Assembly (NCBI RefSeq): GCF_002206635.1
Contig: NZ_NGUO01000009.1
Location: 1 to 64,000, forward strand
Reading direction: 5' to 3'
DNA length: 64,000 bases
Source: Polynucleobacter aenigmaticus
Lineage (GTDB): Bacteria > Pseudomonadota > Gammaproteobacteria > Burkholderiales > Burkholderiaceae
Under the pieces are notes generated by a model, which did not search any database, was not told the DNA's origin, and saw only the letters and a list, made by a program, of their open reading frames with translations. The position numbers and the translations under genes were made by a program. Numbering within the stretch: the stretch's first letter is position 1; each line of letters starts with the position of its first letter. Positions 16,458-25,214 of this stretch are shown here, piece after piece.

Positions 16458-16973
16458 ATGACTATCTCTAATACTGTTACCCTCACCGCCGAACTGGATT
16501 TGCCAGCATACTTGTTTGGCATCACCATGCTTCTCATTGTGATGCTCGTGCACGGGCTTCTTTTGCTCCAGATTGCGAAGCGCTATGAGGTCAAGTCATT
16601 CCTTTACCTGTCAGAACATAAATACTCATCTGTTGCTGTTGTTTTCTATATCAGCGTTCTGTGCTTATTCCTTACCCACATCTTTGAAATCATTCTTTGG
16701 GGAATCTCATTACGGGCACTTAATCTCTTGCCGAATTTAGGTCAGAGTATTTTATTTAGTGGTAGTACCTATACTGCGATGGGCTTCATGGACGACCTGC
16801 TGCCAAGTGGATGGAAAATGCTAGCGATCATTATTGCTTTTTCTGGGATGTTTGCTTTTGCTTGGACAGCATCGGTCATGATCTCCATGACTAAAAATTT
16901 TCGTCAAGCGTATACCCGTTTGCATATGCAAAAACTGAAGCTGCCGGCTGAAGTCATTGAGCGCTTTAAGTAA
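16458..16973 (+). CDS. Ion-channel-like (two-pore-helix type) membrane protein
   Basis: A 171-residue protein with hydrophobic helices at about 15-42, 55-85 and 115-140. The stretch FSGSTYTAMGFMDDL before the last helix resembles the pore loop and filter of Ion_trans_2-type potassium channels, but reads TAMGF rather than TVGYG. The last helix then runs GMFAFAWTASVMISM. It may be a relaxed-selectivity channel or a non-conducting relative. Four bases separate it from the following flavoprotein gene. Confidence 0.65.
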   Translation: MTISNTVTLTAELDLPAYLFGITMLLIVMLVHGLLLLQIAKRYEVKSFLYLSEHKYSSVAVVFYISVLCLFLTHIFEIILWGISLRALNLLPNLGQSILFSGSTYTAMGFMDDLLPSGWKMLAIIIAFSGMFAFAWTASVMISMTKNFRQAYTRLHMQKLKLPAEVIERFK

Positions 16974-16976
16974 ATC

Positions 16977-18195
16977 ATGAGTAAAACTTGGGATGCCATC
17001 GTTATTGGTGGTGGCGCAGCTGGACTCTTTTGCGCTGGTGTTGCTGGCCAACTGGGTAAAACAGTACTAGTACTCGATCACGCCGATGTCTTGTGTGAAA
17101 AAATTCGGATTAGTGGCGGAGGTAGGTGTAACTTTACTAATCTACATAGTAGCCCCGCTAATTTTTTATCACTCAATCCTCACTTTGTAAAAAGTGCTTT
17201 AGCACGCTATTCCGCAAAAGACTTTATTAAGCTAGTTCAGTTTTATCGCATTGCCTATCATGAGAAGCATCAGGGCCAGCTATTTTGTGACGACTCTGCT
17301 AGGCAAATTATCGAGATGCTCCTTGAGGAATGCGCCAAAGGGAATGTTCATATTCGTCATCCAGTGAGGGTGGAGTCCGTCTCCAGTGAGGCGGGTGAGT
17401 GGGTTGTTAAGACGAATGCTGGAATTGAGCGATCAAAATCACTGGTGATGGCAACAGGGGGCCTGCCAGTTCCTGCAATTGGCGCAACGGCTTACTCATT
17501 AGACATTGCTAAGCAGTTTGGCTTGAAAGTGATAGAGCCACGTCCTGCGCTGGTACCGCTCTCGTTTACCTCCGGTGAGTTTGATAATCTGATTGAATTA
17601 TCTGGCCTAAGTTTGCCGGTTCGCATTGCGGCAGGATCTAAAGGTAATCGCTATGGCGCCTGCCGTTTTAATGAGGATTTGCTATTAACGCACAAAGGCT
17701 TGTCAGGGCCGGCAGTCTTGCAGGCAAGTAGTTACTGGACTGAAGGTGAGGTCATCCACATTGATTGGCTTGGTGCGGTCGAAGCCAATGGACGTTTTAG
17801 TTGCGATGAGCTTTTCAATAACGAAGATAACCGCCTGAAGTTGACTGAGAACATCTTGGCATCAGTGATGCCTTTGCGCTTATCAAAAGCATTTGCTGAA
17901 CAAAAAAAACCTATTAGGAAAAAAATGGGCTGAGGTATCTAAAAAGGATCGTCAAGCTCTTAAAGAACTCATCACCAATTGGTCTGTCAAGCCAGCTGGA
18001 ACGCTAGGCTGGAAAAAAGCAGAGGTCATGTTGGGTGGCGTCGATACCAAAGAGCTAGATGGCCAAACAATGATGTCCCGCAATCATCCTGGTTTATTTT
18101 TTATTGGTGAGTGTGTCGATGTCACAGGGCATCTTGGCGGTCATAACTTTCAGTGGGCCTGGGCAAGTGGTTTTGCTTGCGCCCACTCTATCTAG
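16977..18195 (+). pseudogene. HI0933/YhiN-family NAD(P)/FAD-dependent oxidoreductase, frameshifted
   Basis: The first frame (16977-17933) gives the N-terminal 300 or so residues, with VIGGGAAGLFCAG and KIRISGGGRCNFTN, the FAD and family signatures. It stops soon after an A8 run at 17902-17909. The +1 frame continues from there to 18195 with GTLGWKKAEVMLGGVDT and VTGHLGGHNFQWAWASG, the family's conserved C-terminus. Removing one A would join them into a normal protein of about 405 residues. The cause could be a real mutation, a homopolymer sequencing error, or slippage on A8. Both halves look otherwise well conserved. Confidence 0.85.
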
Positions 18196-18223
18196 AGAAA
18201 TTGCCCAATACGCATTGGCTTAA

Positions 18224-18613
18224 TTAGTTTGGCTGGTTTCTCATCCAGTCAGCGGTATTGAAAAAAGACTCCTCTAGCTGAGCCCCAATCTGACCATCAA
18301 TACCGCAATCTTCCATGGCGCGATACATACAGGCTAGCCATTGATTGCGCTCTTTAAGGCCAATCTTGAATGGCAAGTGTCTGGCACGCAGCATCGGGTG
18401 ACCATATTTGGGGGAGTAGACGTCTGGACCTCCCAGCCATCCCGTTAAAAAGAGCTTGAGCTTATCTCTGGAGCCCGAAAGATCTTGGGAATGCATGGCA
18501 CGTAAGTCTGCAAAGACTTCCTCTAGGGACATTAAGTCATAAAAACGATCGACTAATTCTTCGACCTTACCTGCGCCACCAATAATCTCGTAGGGGTTTT
18601 TTCTTTCGCTCAT
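18224..18613 (-). CDS. Group II truncated haemoglobin
   Basis: A 129-residue 2-over-2 globin. NPYEIIGGAGKVEELVDRFY contains the group II N-terminal motif and the B10 Tyr (residue 25). LRARHLPF provides the proximal His F8 (His79), and QWL provides the Trp G8 (Trp92) that defines group II. Such proteins bind oxygen and NO and are often linked to nitrosative or oxidative stress defence. It converges with the HI0933-family gene. Confidence 0.92.
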   Translation of the reverse strand: MSERKNPYEIIGGAGKVEELVDRFYDLMSLEEVFADLRAMHSQDLSGSRDKLKLFLTGWLGGPDVYSPKYGHPMLRARHLPFKIGLKERNQWLACMYRAMEDCGIDGQIGAQLEESFFNTADWMRNQPN

Positions 18614-18729
18614 GCCCTGATTTTAATGCTAATAAAGCAGGGAATTGGCAAGGAGCTGATTCTGGTATAGAGTTGAAGCGTAGGTTTGTTGATGTGTTAA
18701 TACTTTAATTTAACCAATGGAGGGGTGTA

Positions 18730-19251
18730 ATGGATAAGAAGGACATTCAAGCATGGCAACAAGAAAAGGCAAAGGAGTTATTTGCCTATTCTCATAAATT
18801 ATTAGATGCCGCTAAAGATCTGAGCGAGCACCATCTTGCAGAAATTCAGTGGGGCATGAAAAATGCCATGGAGAGTGCAAAATCTGCAGCAAAAAATGAT
18901 CTGGCCAAATTACGAGATTTGCAAGAGGCCGCAAGTAAAGAAGCTGCAAAACGTGCCGCCGCTTATCAAAAGAGGGTGAAGTCTGTTCTCAAGGATATTG
19001 GTGATGATGCTGCCGTTGAAACTGAAAAGCACTTAGAAAAAGTTCGCAGTTCTTTAGTTGGCTGGCTGGAGGATGCTGAAAGCAAATTACCAAACCATGC
19101 GGATAAGTTATCTAAAGTGGTTCATGACATGTCTACTGCAGGCCAAAAGATGTTTCAAGAAGGTAGAAAAATTGTGAATCAAGTGGCTGATACTGCAGAA
19201 AAGAATATCGAGGAGCACCTCAGAAAGGGCTCTGAAACCAAGAAGAAATAA
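18730..19251 (+). CDS. Phasin-like protein (PHA granule-associated)
   Basis: A 173-residue, almost wholly alpha-helical, Ala/Lys/Glu-rich protein without signal peptide or membrane helix. The layout (LFAYSHKLLDAAKDLSEHHL near the start and heptad-like amphipathic helices after it) fits phasins, which coat polyhydroxyalkanoate granules. GGAGGGGTG gives a strong ribosome site 5-10 bp before the ATG, suggesting high expression. No PHA synthase is nearby, so the assignment rests on composition and family resemblance. Confidence 0.6.
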   Translation: MDKKDIQAWQQEKAKELFAYSHKLLDAAKDLSEHHLAEIQWGMKNAMESAKSAAKNDLAKLRDLQEAASKEAAKRAAAYQKRVKSVLKDIGDDAAVETEKHLEKVRSSLVGWLEDAESKLPNHADKLSKVVHDMSTAGQKMFQEGRKIVNQVADTAEKNIEEHLRKGSETKKK

Positions 19252-19296
19252 AGTAATTGCCTTAGTAAATAGAAAAACCCCATTGGCTGGACTTGA

Positions 19297-19323
19297 TGTC
19301 CAACTTTTGGGGGTCAGTTCAAG
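19297..19323 (-). repeat. Orphan IS3/IS150-type terminal inverted repeat (IS remnant)
   Basis: The plus strand TGTCCAACTTTTGGGGGTCA plus GTTCAA matches the IS end at 887-912 at 23 of 26 positions, in the same orientation. No transposase sequence is attached. Directly left, TGGAC-ttgat-GTCCA forms a small palindrome. It lies between the phasin gene and a convergent gene, and looks like the leftover tip of a deleted element. Confidence 0.7.
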
Positions 19324-19336
19324 TGCAGGCGGTTTT

Positions 19337-19573
19337 TTATACCCAGCCCTGAAGCCATACTGCACTATTACTCAATTCACGCCATGCAATCAGCCGGCTT
19401 TGCTTATCGATTACGGCCTCTAATTCCACATATTCAATTGCTTTTTCAGGTAGATCTGGAAGTATGACTTTGCTGACCAAAAAGTGCTTCCGCTGATGGG
19501 TGGGGTGAACTGCAGTCCATTTACTGAGCAGTAATTTCTTGGGGCTTAGTGGATTTTTCTGTTTAGAGGGCAT
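19337..19573 (-). CDS. TIGR02450-family small conserved protein
   Basis: The start at MPSKQKNPLSPKKLLLSKWT gives 78 residues. KLLLSKWTAVHPTHQRKHFL matches the tryptophan-containing signature of TIGR02450, a small proteobacterial family of unknown function. The rest is a short domain ending AVWLQGWV. Its ATG overlaps the end of the upstream lipoprotein gene by about 11 bases in another frame, which suggests coupled translation. An upstream Met at 19651 would add 26 residues not typical of the family. Confidence 0.75.
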   Translation of the reverse strand: MPSKQKNPLSPKKLLLSKWTAVHPTHQRKHFLVSKVILPDLPEKAIEYVELEAVIDKQSRLIAWRELSNSAVWLQGWV

Positions 19574-19865
19574 TGCACTGAAATTCAGTTGTATCGCTGA
19601 TGAGAAGTCCGCTACTAGGTGAAAATACTTTGCTTGAATCTTTGATCTCAATAGGACACTTTAAATCAAAATAGCTCTGAGGGCCAAGGCTTCCGCAGTA
19701 ATCATATTGGCGATCCTGAAACTGCATCTGCGCTTTTTTAAGAATCATGGAGGATTTCTCCCCCATGGAATCTCTGCATGACCATGTGGTGTAGGTATCA
19801 CGACTACAAGCAGTAAGCAGGACTGTCAGTATCAATAGGGCATGAAGTAGGCTTGGTTGAATCAT
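19563..19865 (-). CDS. Small lipoprotein, unknown function
   Basis: The start MIQPSLLHALLILTVLLTAC gives 100 residues with a signal peptide and lipobox LTAC (lipidated Cys at about residue 20). Four Cys remain in the mature part, among them SCRDSMGE and YDYCGSLG, so disulfides are likely. I recognise no family. It lies between the rhodanese gene upstream (stop at 19879) and the TIGR02450 gene, all on the minus strand and nearly touching, so the three are probably cotranscribed. Confidence 0.7.
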   Translation of the reverse strand: MIQPSLLHALLILTVLLTACSRDTYTTWSCRDSMGEKSSMILKKAQMQFQDRQYDYCGSLGPQSYFDLKCPIEIKDSSKVFSPSSGLLISDTTEFQCNAL

Positions 19866-19878
19866 TTTCCTAAGATTC

Positions 19879-21462
19879 TCACAGAACCCAGAAGTGATGG
19901 GTTCCATCCTTACCGAGTTGCTCGACTAAGCCAAACTCCCAATCTAGATAAGCCTGCATTGCTGCAGGATCAACGCTAGTGCCTTCATAGGGACGTTTAT
20001 AACGATCTAGCGGGAGTGATGCTAAATGAGCGCCCCCTTTTTCGACTTCAAAATCTGCATCTATCCAAGCTTTATTGCCACCGGATAAAACCACAATCTC
20101 GGCTTTTGTCAGCGCCTGAATTTCTTTGGCAGCGAATACGGCCAGTTCGCCCGTGGTACTAGTAAGTACATAGCGATCTGATTTTGGTAATTTGGCCATA
20201 GCGGTGGCGAACTGTGAGCGTAGTGCAAACCAGCTTCCTGGAATATGCGCTTTCACATAGTTGGCGTGTGTACTTAAGTCTACAAAAGTCGTGCTACTGT
20301 CATTTCGAAGCCATGCTGAAGCCGTCTTTGCGTCTACCATTTGTATCTCATTTGCTAAAGGCAGAGCTTGAACCCACACACCTTTTTCTGTCAGGTCTGA
20401 AGTTTTGATGCCATCAATGACATAAACATCCCATGCCATCTGTGCAAGCCATGAAGCCGGCATATTCGCTCTAACGCCGCCCGGATCAGACAGGACGATG
20501 CGTGCTCCACGAACGGGTGCAACCATTTCTGTCTCTTGCACTAATTGACCGCCAGGAGTCGAGCGAAATCCTGGCAGATGACCAGCTTCATATTCTTCTG
20601 GGGTTCTGGGGTCAAAGAAGTAGGTTGTTCGATCAGTTTGGGATTTCCACTCTTGCATATCGGCAAGGCTAACCCGTTTAACCCCAGCCTTGTCGGCAAC
20701 ACTACGTGCTCGTTGAGCAGCTTCGCTTGCGGTACTCTCGCTAACCTCTTTGAATTTTCGACTCTGCCCTTTGTCCAGCTCTTGTCCAGCTAAGGTCCAG
20801 CCAATTGTGCCGTTTCGTAAGGCATTCACTTCATTTGGGATGCCCGCATTAATCAATGATTGGGTTCCAATGATGCTGCGGGTCCTTCCTGCGCAGTTAA
20901 CAATTACTCTAGTCTTTGGATTGGGTGCAATCTCTGGAACACGTAAGACTAGCTCGGCGCCTGGTACGCTAATACCAGTGGGAATGCTCATGGTTTGATA
21001 TTCATCAAAGCGACGAACGTCCACAACAACAACGTCCTCATGATTATCGATAAGTTTCTTTACTTCTTGTGCGGATAAAGAGGGCGTATGCTTTTTAGAT
21101 TCTACGAACTCACCAAATGATTTGCTGGGAACATTCACGTCCTTAAATACTTCGCCGCCAGCAGCTTTCCATGCTGTAACGCCACCCTTGAGGACGGATA
21201 CATCTAGGTAGCCAAGCTCGGTAAGTCGCTGCGCCGCTAACTCCGAATAGCCTTCGCCATCATCAAGCGTCACAATTGGAACATCTTTTCTTGGAAGTTT
21301 GCTCAATGCATCCACTTCAATGCGGGACAGCGGAAAATTGGCTGCAAATAAAGGATGCTCTTGAGCATGAGGATCTTCTTCGCGAACATCCAGCAAAGCA
21401 ATCTCTTCTTTTTTAATCAGTTTGTTTCTGACAAATGCATAATCTTGATTTTTAATCGACAT
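19879..21462 (-). CDS. Four-domain rhodanese-like sulfurtransferase
   Basis: The 527-residue cytoplasmic protein contains four tandem rhodanese-type domains: about 1-105, 125-235, 262-365 and 372-475. Only the second carries the active-site loop with cysteine (VNCAGRTRS, Cys190), and it is the only Cys I see in the protein. Equivalent loops in the others read TLDDGEG, LSDPGGV and TSTTGEL. So one catalytic and three inactive domains are predicted. The Bug-family gene lies about 40 bp upstream on the same strand. The sulfur donor and acceptor are unknown. Confidence 0.88.
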   Translation of the reverse strand: MSIKNQDYAFVRNKLIKKEEIALLDVREEDPHAQEHPLFAANFPLSRIEVDALSKLPRKDVPIVTLDDGEGYSELAAQRLTELGYLDVSVLKGGVTAWKAAGGEVFKDVNVPSKSFGEFVESKKHTPSLSAQEVKKLIDNHEDVVVVDVRRFDEYQTMSIPTGISVPGAELVLRVPEIAPNPKTRVIVNCAGRTRSIIGTQSLINAGIPNEVNALRNGTIGWTLAGQELDKGQSRKFKEVSESTASEAAQRARSVADKAGVKRVSLADMQEWKSQTDRTTYFFDPRTPEEYEAGHLPGFRSTPGGQLVQETEMVAPVRGARIVLSDPGGVRANMPASWLAQMAWDVYVIDGIKTSDLTEKGVWVQALPLANEIQMVDAKTASAWLRNDSSTTFVDLSTHANYVKAHIPGSWFALRSQFATAMAKLPKSDRYVLTSTTGELAVFAAKEIQALTKAEIVVLSGGNKAWIDADFEVEKGGAHLASLPLDRYKRPYEGTSVDPAAMQAYLDWEFGLVEQLGKDGTHHFWVL

Positions 21463-21500
21463 AAATTCTTTTCTTTTTGTTGTAGTTATTAATTTATGTA

Positions 21501-22478
21501 TTAATCTAATTTAGCATTAGATTTCTTCACTACTTCGCTCCAGCGAATAATTTCTTGGTTGATATAGCTTGCTAACTCTGGGCGACTCATTTTAGGTGCC
21601 GTGGCCCCCATCGATGCCCAACGCTCTTTGATGTCAGGAGCGGCAAGGGCAATCTGAACTTCTGCACTCATTTTGTCGACTATATCTTTCGGCGTGCCTT
21701 TGATAGCCCACATGGCATACCAGCTATAAACCACAAAGTCCTTGATGCCAAGCTCTTGCGCTGTTGGAACATTGGGGAAGGCATCTACACGTTTTTGGGT
21801 GGCAACAGCTACCGCAACGAGTTGACCATTTTTAATGAAGGGTGCTGCTCCAGCTAGAGTGTCAAACATCATGTCTACCTGTCCGGCTACCAAGTCTTGT
21901 AATGCTGGTCCAGTGCCGCGATAGGGAATGTGGGTAATGAATAATTTGTTTTGCATCTTAAACAATTCACCAGTCAAATGTTGGGATGTTCCATTGCCGG
22001 TTGATGCGTAGTTGTATTTGCCAGGGTACTTACGAATTTCTTCCATGATCGATTTCAGATCATTTTTGGGAAACTTCGTTGGGTTCACTACGATCACATG
22101 CGGGACGCTTCCAATCAGAGCCACCGGCTCAAAGTCTTTGGTGATGTCATAAGACAAATTGGCGTACATACTCGGTGCAATAGAGTGGTGAACTGCTCCA
22201 AGAAGCCAGGTATAGCCATCTGGAGCCATTTTCGCTGCCACTGCCGCACCAACTGTGCCGCCAGCACCACCTTTGTTATCGACGATGATGGAGGTGCCCA
22301 TTTGGCTGGAAAGCTGCTTGGCTAAAGGGCGGCCAAAAGCATCAACTGCACCTCCAGGTGGGAAGGGGTTAATAAAGGTAATGGGTTTATTTGGAGTGGG
22401 CCAGTTGCTCGCTTGGGCGAAGGCCTGCAGGCTAATGAGGGCGCTGGCCAATAAAACGAGGATATTTCTGATTTTCAT
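21501..22478 (-). CDS. Bug-family (TctC) periplasmic substrate-binding protein
   Basis: A 325-residue protein with a signal peptide (ending about AFAQASNWP). The first strand segment ends ITFINPFPPGGAVDAFGRPL, the Bug signature, followed by DNKGGAGGTVGAAVAAK and PYRGTGPALQDLVAGQVDMM. These extracytoplasmic receptors bind small carboxylates and are abundant in Burkholderiales. No TctA or TctB membrane partner is adjacent. It precedes the rhodanese gene on the same strand. Confidence 0.92.
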   Translation of the reverse strand: MKIRNILVLLASALISLQAFAQASNWPTPNKPITFINPFPPGGAVDAFGRPLAKQLSSQMGTSIIVDNKGGAGGTVGAAVAAKMAPDGYTWLLGAVHHSIAPSMYANLSYDITKDFEPVALIGSVPHVIVVNPTKFPKNDLKSIMEEIRKYPGKYNYASTGNGTSQHLTGELFKMQNKLFITHIPYRGTGPALQDLVAGQVDMMFDTLAGAAPFIKNGQLVAVAVATQKRVDAFPNVPTAQELGIKDFVVYSWYAMWAIKGTPKDIVDKMSAEVQIALAAPDIKERWASMGATAPKMSRPELASYINQEIIRWSEVVKKSNAKLD

Positions 22479-22631
22479 GTTTGTCTCCGATTTTTTTAGT
22501 GTTTTTCTTATTTTGGAGGATTTACGGGATATAAGCGTTATCCCTTATGTAACCCTGCATTTACACTAGTTTTTCTAGGGATATACTAATTCGGCTGTAT
22601 GCAAATAATTATCTGATTAATAGGAGACAAG

Positions 22632-22820
22632 ATGTCACAACACGATACATTGTTGGCTGCTTTTGAAGCTTACAAAGCGGAAAACGAAAAGTTTATTGAA
22701 AAAGGCATTAAGGCATCTGCTGCACGTGCACGTAAAGCATTGCAAGAAATCGCTGGCGCATGCAAAGAGCGTCGTAAAGAAATTACCGCCACTAAAGAGG
22801 CAATGGAAGCTAAGAAGTAA
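22632..22820 (+). CDS. Histone H1/Hc1-like small basic protein
   Basis: A 62-residue helical protein beginning MSQHDTLLAAFEAYKAENEK. The core EKGIKASAARARKALQEI, followed by CKERRKEI, resembles the N-terminal part of chlamydial Hc1 (EKGNKAAAQRVR...). The Lys-Ala-rich tail of Hc1 is missing. A GGAGA ribosome site precedes the ATG and a strong terminator follows, so it is a stand-alone, probably well expressed gene. A nucleoid-associated role is likely but rests on resemblance only. Confidence 0.7.
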   Translation: MSQHDTLLAAFEAYKAENEKFIEKGIKASAARARKALQEIAGACKERRKEITATKEAMEAKK

Positions 22821-22844
22821 TTCAAATTACCCCCGAATGAATGC

Positions 22845-22876
22845 AGCCCGGCTCCCACAAAGAGTCGGGCTTTATT
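22845..22876 (+). terminator. Rho-independent terminator of the Hc1-like gene
   Basis: AGCCCGGCTC and GAGTCGGGCT form a 10-bp stem (one G-T pair) around CCACAAA, followed by TTATTCTTTT. Confidence 0.85.
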
Positions 22877-22879
22877 CTT

Positions 22880-23173
22880 TTAAGATGCAATAGAAAATAA
22901 AGTCAGCCTCATCGCTTTGCTACGAATTGCTAACAAATTTAGATACTCTAGACTGTTGGCCCAAGACTGTGAATGTTCTAGGTCCGGAAATTCTAACTCC
23001 ACAAATGCATTAAAGGGGTCGCACTTTAATTCATTCCAGAGGAAGGAGCTGAATTCTCCTCGAGAGGTAATCTTCCCTTGATACAGGGCTACCGTATCTC
23101 CAACTTGACTGCGGTATTCCTCAAAAGCCTCAAGATCGTTTAGCTGAATGAGGCCGATCACTTTAATGGTCAT
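22880..23173 (-). CDS. DUF1330-family small protein
   Basis: The start MTIKVIGLIQLNDLEAFEEY gives 97 residues; a Met five codons upstream is possible. The pattern of an opening strand, EEYRSQVGDTVALYQGKITS, then VELEFPDLEHSQSWANS is that of the DUF1330 dimeric alpha-beta barrel. The biochemical function of the family is unclear. The gene converges with the Hc1-like gene and is divergent from mmsB. Confidence 0.7.
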   Translation of the reverse strand: MTIKVIGLIQLNDLEAFEEYRSQVGDTVALYQGKITSRGEFSSFLWNELKCDPFNAFVELEFPDLEHSQSWANSLEYLNLLAIRSKAMRLTLFSIAS

Positions 23174-23257
23174 TTTGTCTCCGCGCAATTTATCCTGCTA
23201 GTGTATAAGCAGTCTATAGTGAGATATTGGAACTTCACCATCGCATACGAGGCACAC

Positions 23258-24139
23258 ATGAAAGTCGCATTTTTAGGTTTGGGTAACATGGGATTGCCCA
23301 TGGCCCTCAATTTAATTAAAGCGGGCCACCAGGTCAACGGCTTTGATTTGGTTCAGGCGCAACTTGATGCTTTTCAGTCGGCGGGTGGTATTCCCGCGAA
23401 TAGCGCATCGGAGGCTGCCCTCGATGCAGATGCGATCATCAGCATGCTCCCTGCGTCACGACATGTGGAGGCTTTGTATTTAGGCGACTCAGGTTTGCTT
23501 GCTACAGCCAATCCCAAGTCCCTACTAATTGATTGCTCTACGATTTCTCCTAAGATTTCTCAGGTTGTAGCAGCAGTTGCAAAGTCCAAAGGCTTTGCCA
23601 TGATTGATGCCCCAGTTTCTGGTGGCACCGCAGGAGCGCAAGCCGGAACCTTGACCTTTATGGTTGGTGGAGATGCGGCCGATGTCGATCGAGCCCGTCC
23701 ATTGCTTGAGAAAATGGGTAAGAATATTTTTCATGCGGGCGCAAGTGGTAGCGGTCAAACCGTCAAGGTCTGCAACAACATGTTGCTCGGTATACAGATG
23801 CTGGGGACTAGTGAAGCCTTGCGTTTGGGTGTGGCCAACGGCATGGACCCTAAGGTGCTCTCAGACATTATGTCCAAGAGTTCGGGACGCAATTGGGTTT
23901 TAGAACTCTACAACCCTTGTCCTGGAGTAATGGAGAACGTGCCATCTTCAAAAGGGTATGTCGGCGGTTTTGGAGTAGACCTGATGTTAAAGGATTTAGG
24001 TCTAGCAACGGAGAATGCTAGCGATCTAGATGTGAGCGCTCCTTTAGGGGAGTTGTCCCGAAAACTATATGAGGAGCATAGCAAAGCTGGCAACGGTCAG
24101 CTCGATTTTTCGAGCGTGTTTAATCTTAAAGCGGATTAG
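23258..24139 (+). CDS. mmsB: 3-hydroxyisobutyrate dehydrogenase family
   Basis: Starting at MKVAFLGLGNMGLPMALNLI gives 293 residues; GAGG lies about 7 bp upstream. GLGNMG is the NAD-binding loop, DAPVSGGTAGAQAGTLTFMV the substrate signature, and GQTVKVCNNMLLG holds the catalytic Lys. The family oxidises 3-hydroxyisobutyrate in valine breakdown or reduces tartronate semialdehyde. Its 3' end overlaps the convergent selD stop by 4 bases. A valine role fits but is not proved here. Confidence 0.85.
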   Translation: MKVAFLGLGNMGLPMALNLIKAGHQVNGFDLVQAQLDAFQSAGGIPANSASEAALDADAIISMLPASRHVEALYLGDSGLLATANPKSLLIDCSTISPKISQVVAAVAKSKGFAMIDAPVSGGTAGAQAGTLTFMVGGDAADVDRARPLLEKMGKNIFHAGASGSGQTVKVCNNMLLGIQMLGTSEALRLGVANGMDPKVLSDIMSKSSGRNWVLELYNPCPGVMENVPSSKGYVGGFGVDLMLKDLGLATENASDLDVSAPLGELSRKLYEEHSKAGNGQLDFSSVFNLKAD

Positions 24140-25197
24140 AGCGATACCGTTAAATGCTGATCTTGCTTGCTGTTCATTTTCCCAATGACACAAGCACTAA
24201 AAAATTCATGTTGTTTAAAGATTTCTAAAACATCATTTACAGCATCTGGGCTGCAGGAGACTAGTAGGCCACCACTAGTTTGCGGGTCGGTCAGTAGCGC
24301 TTGCTGTCCAGGAGTAAATTGCTCAGGCAGAAAAACATCTTTTCCATAGCTTTGCCAATTGCGATCTGATGCACCGGTAATCACGCCTTGATCAGCCAGA
24401 CTCTGAACATTGGAGAGTAGGGGAACTAGTTCCCAGTTGATCTGCGCAGTAAGATTTGATCCCCGAGCCAATTCTAGAGTGTGGCCCGCCAGACCAAAGC
24501 CTGTAACGTCCGTCAGAGCATGTACCCCGGGAAGTTTTGCTAGTTCTGGGCCGGCAGAGTTCAGCTTAGTGGTGTTCGCAATCATCTCTCGATAGCCTTC
24601 ATCATCTAAAAGATCTTTCTTGAGTGCGGCAGACAAGATGCCCACTCCCAGTGATTTTCCTAAGATCAGGACATCACCAGCTTGAGCGGCAGCATTGCTC
24701 TTGACTCGTTTGGGGTCAACTATCCCAATAGCAACTAAGCCATAAATAGGTTCAACTGAGTCAATCGTGTGACCTCCAGCAATCGGAATGCCAGCCGATC
24801 TACATGCTTCAGCACCACCTTCAAGAATGCGTGCAATCGTCGCATTAGACAATACTTTAATTGGCATGCCTACGAGAGCCAGCGCAAATAGTGGGGTGCC
24901 ACCCATAGCATAAATATCACTGATCGCATTAGTAGCTGCAATCATCCCAAAATCGAATGGGTCATCAACGATAGGCATAAAAAAATCGGTGGTGGCAACA
25001 ATCGCCTGAGATTCATTGATCTGATAGACGGCAGCATCATCAGATGTTTCAATGCCAATTAAGAGTTCTTTGGGGAAAGGCAGTTGTGGAACGCTCTTGA
25101 GAATCTCAGATAGAACGCCAGGGGCAATTTTGCAGCCGCAACCACCGCCATGCGAGAGGGAGGTAAGGCGGGGTTCCTGGGTAGTTGTATTAGTCAT
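24136..25197 (-). CDS. selD: Selenide, water dikinase (Cys form)
   Basis: A 353-residue enzyme making selenophosphate from selenide and ATP. LSHGGGCGCKIAPG carries Cys20 and Lys23, corresponding to E. coli Cys17 and Lys20, so this is a cysteine rather than selenocysteine form. DDAAVYQI and ATTDFFMPIVDDPFDFG hold metal and ATP ligands. It lies 17 bp after a flavocytochrome-type gene, likely cotranscribed. No selA, selB, ybbB or tRNA-Sec is visible in the window. Confidence 0.95.
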   Translation of the reverse strand: MTNTTTQEPRLTSLSHGGGCGCKIAPGVLSEILKSVPQLPFPKELLIGIETSDDAAVYQINESQAIVATTDFFMPIVDDPFDFGMIAATNAISDIYAMGGTPLFALALVGMPIKVLSNATIARILEGGAEACRSAGIPIAGGHTIDSVEPIYGLVAIGIVDPKRVKSNAAAQAGDVLILGKSLGVGILSAALKKDLLDDEGYREMIANTTKLNSAGPELAKLPGVHALTDVTGFGLAGHTLELARGSNLTAQINWELVPLLSNVQSLADQGVITGASDRNWQSYGKDVFLPEQFTPGQQALLTDPQTSGGLLVSCSPDAVNDVLEIFKQHEFFSACVIGKMNSKQDQHLTVSL

Positions 25198-25214
25198 AGA
25201 GTGCTTCAGTCAGT

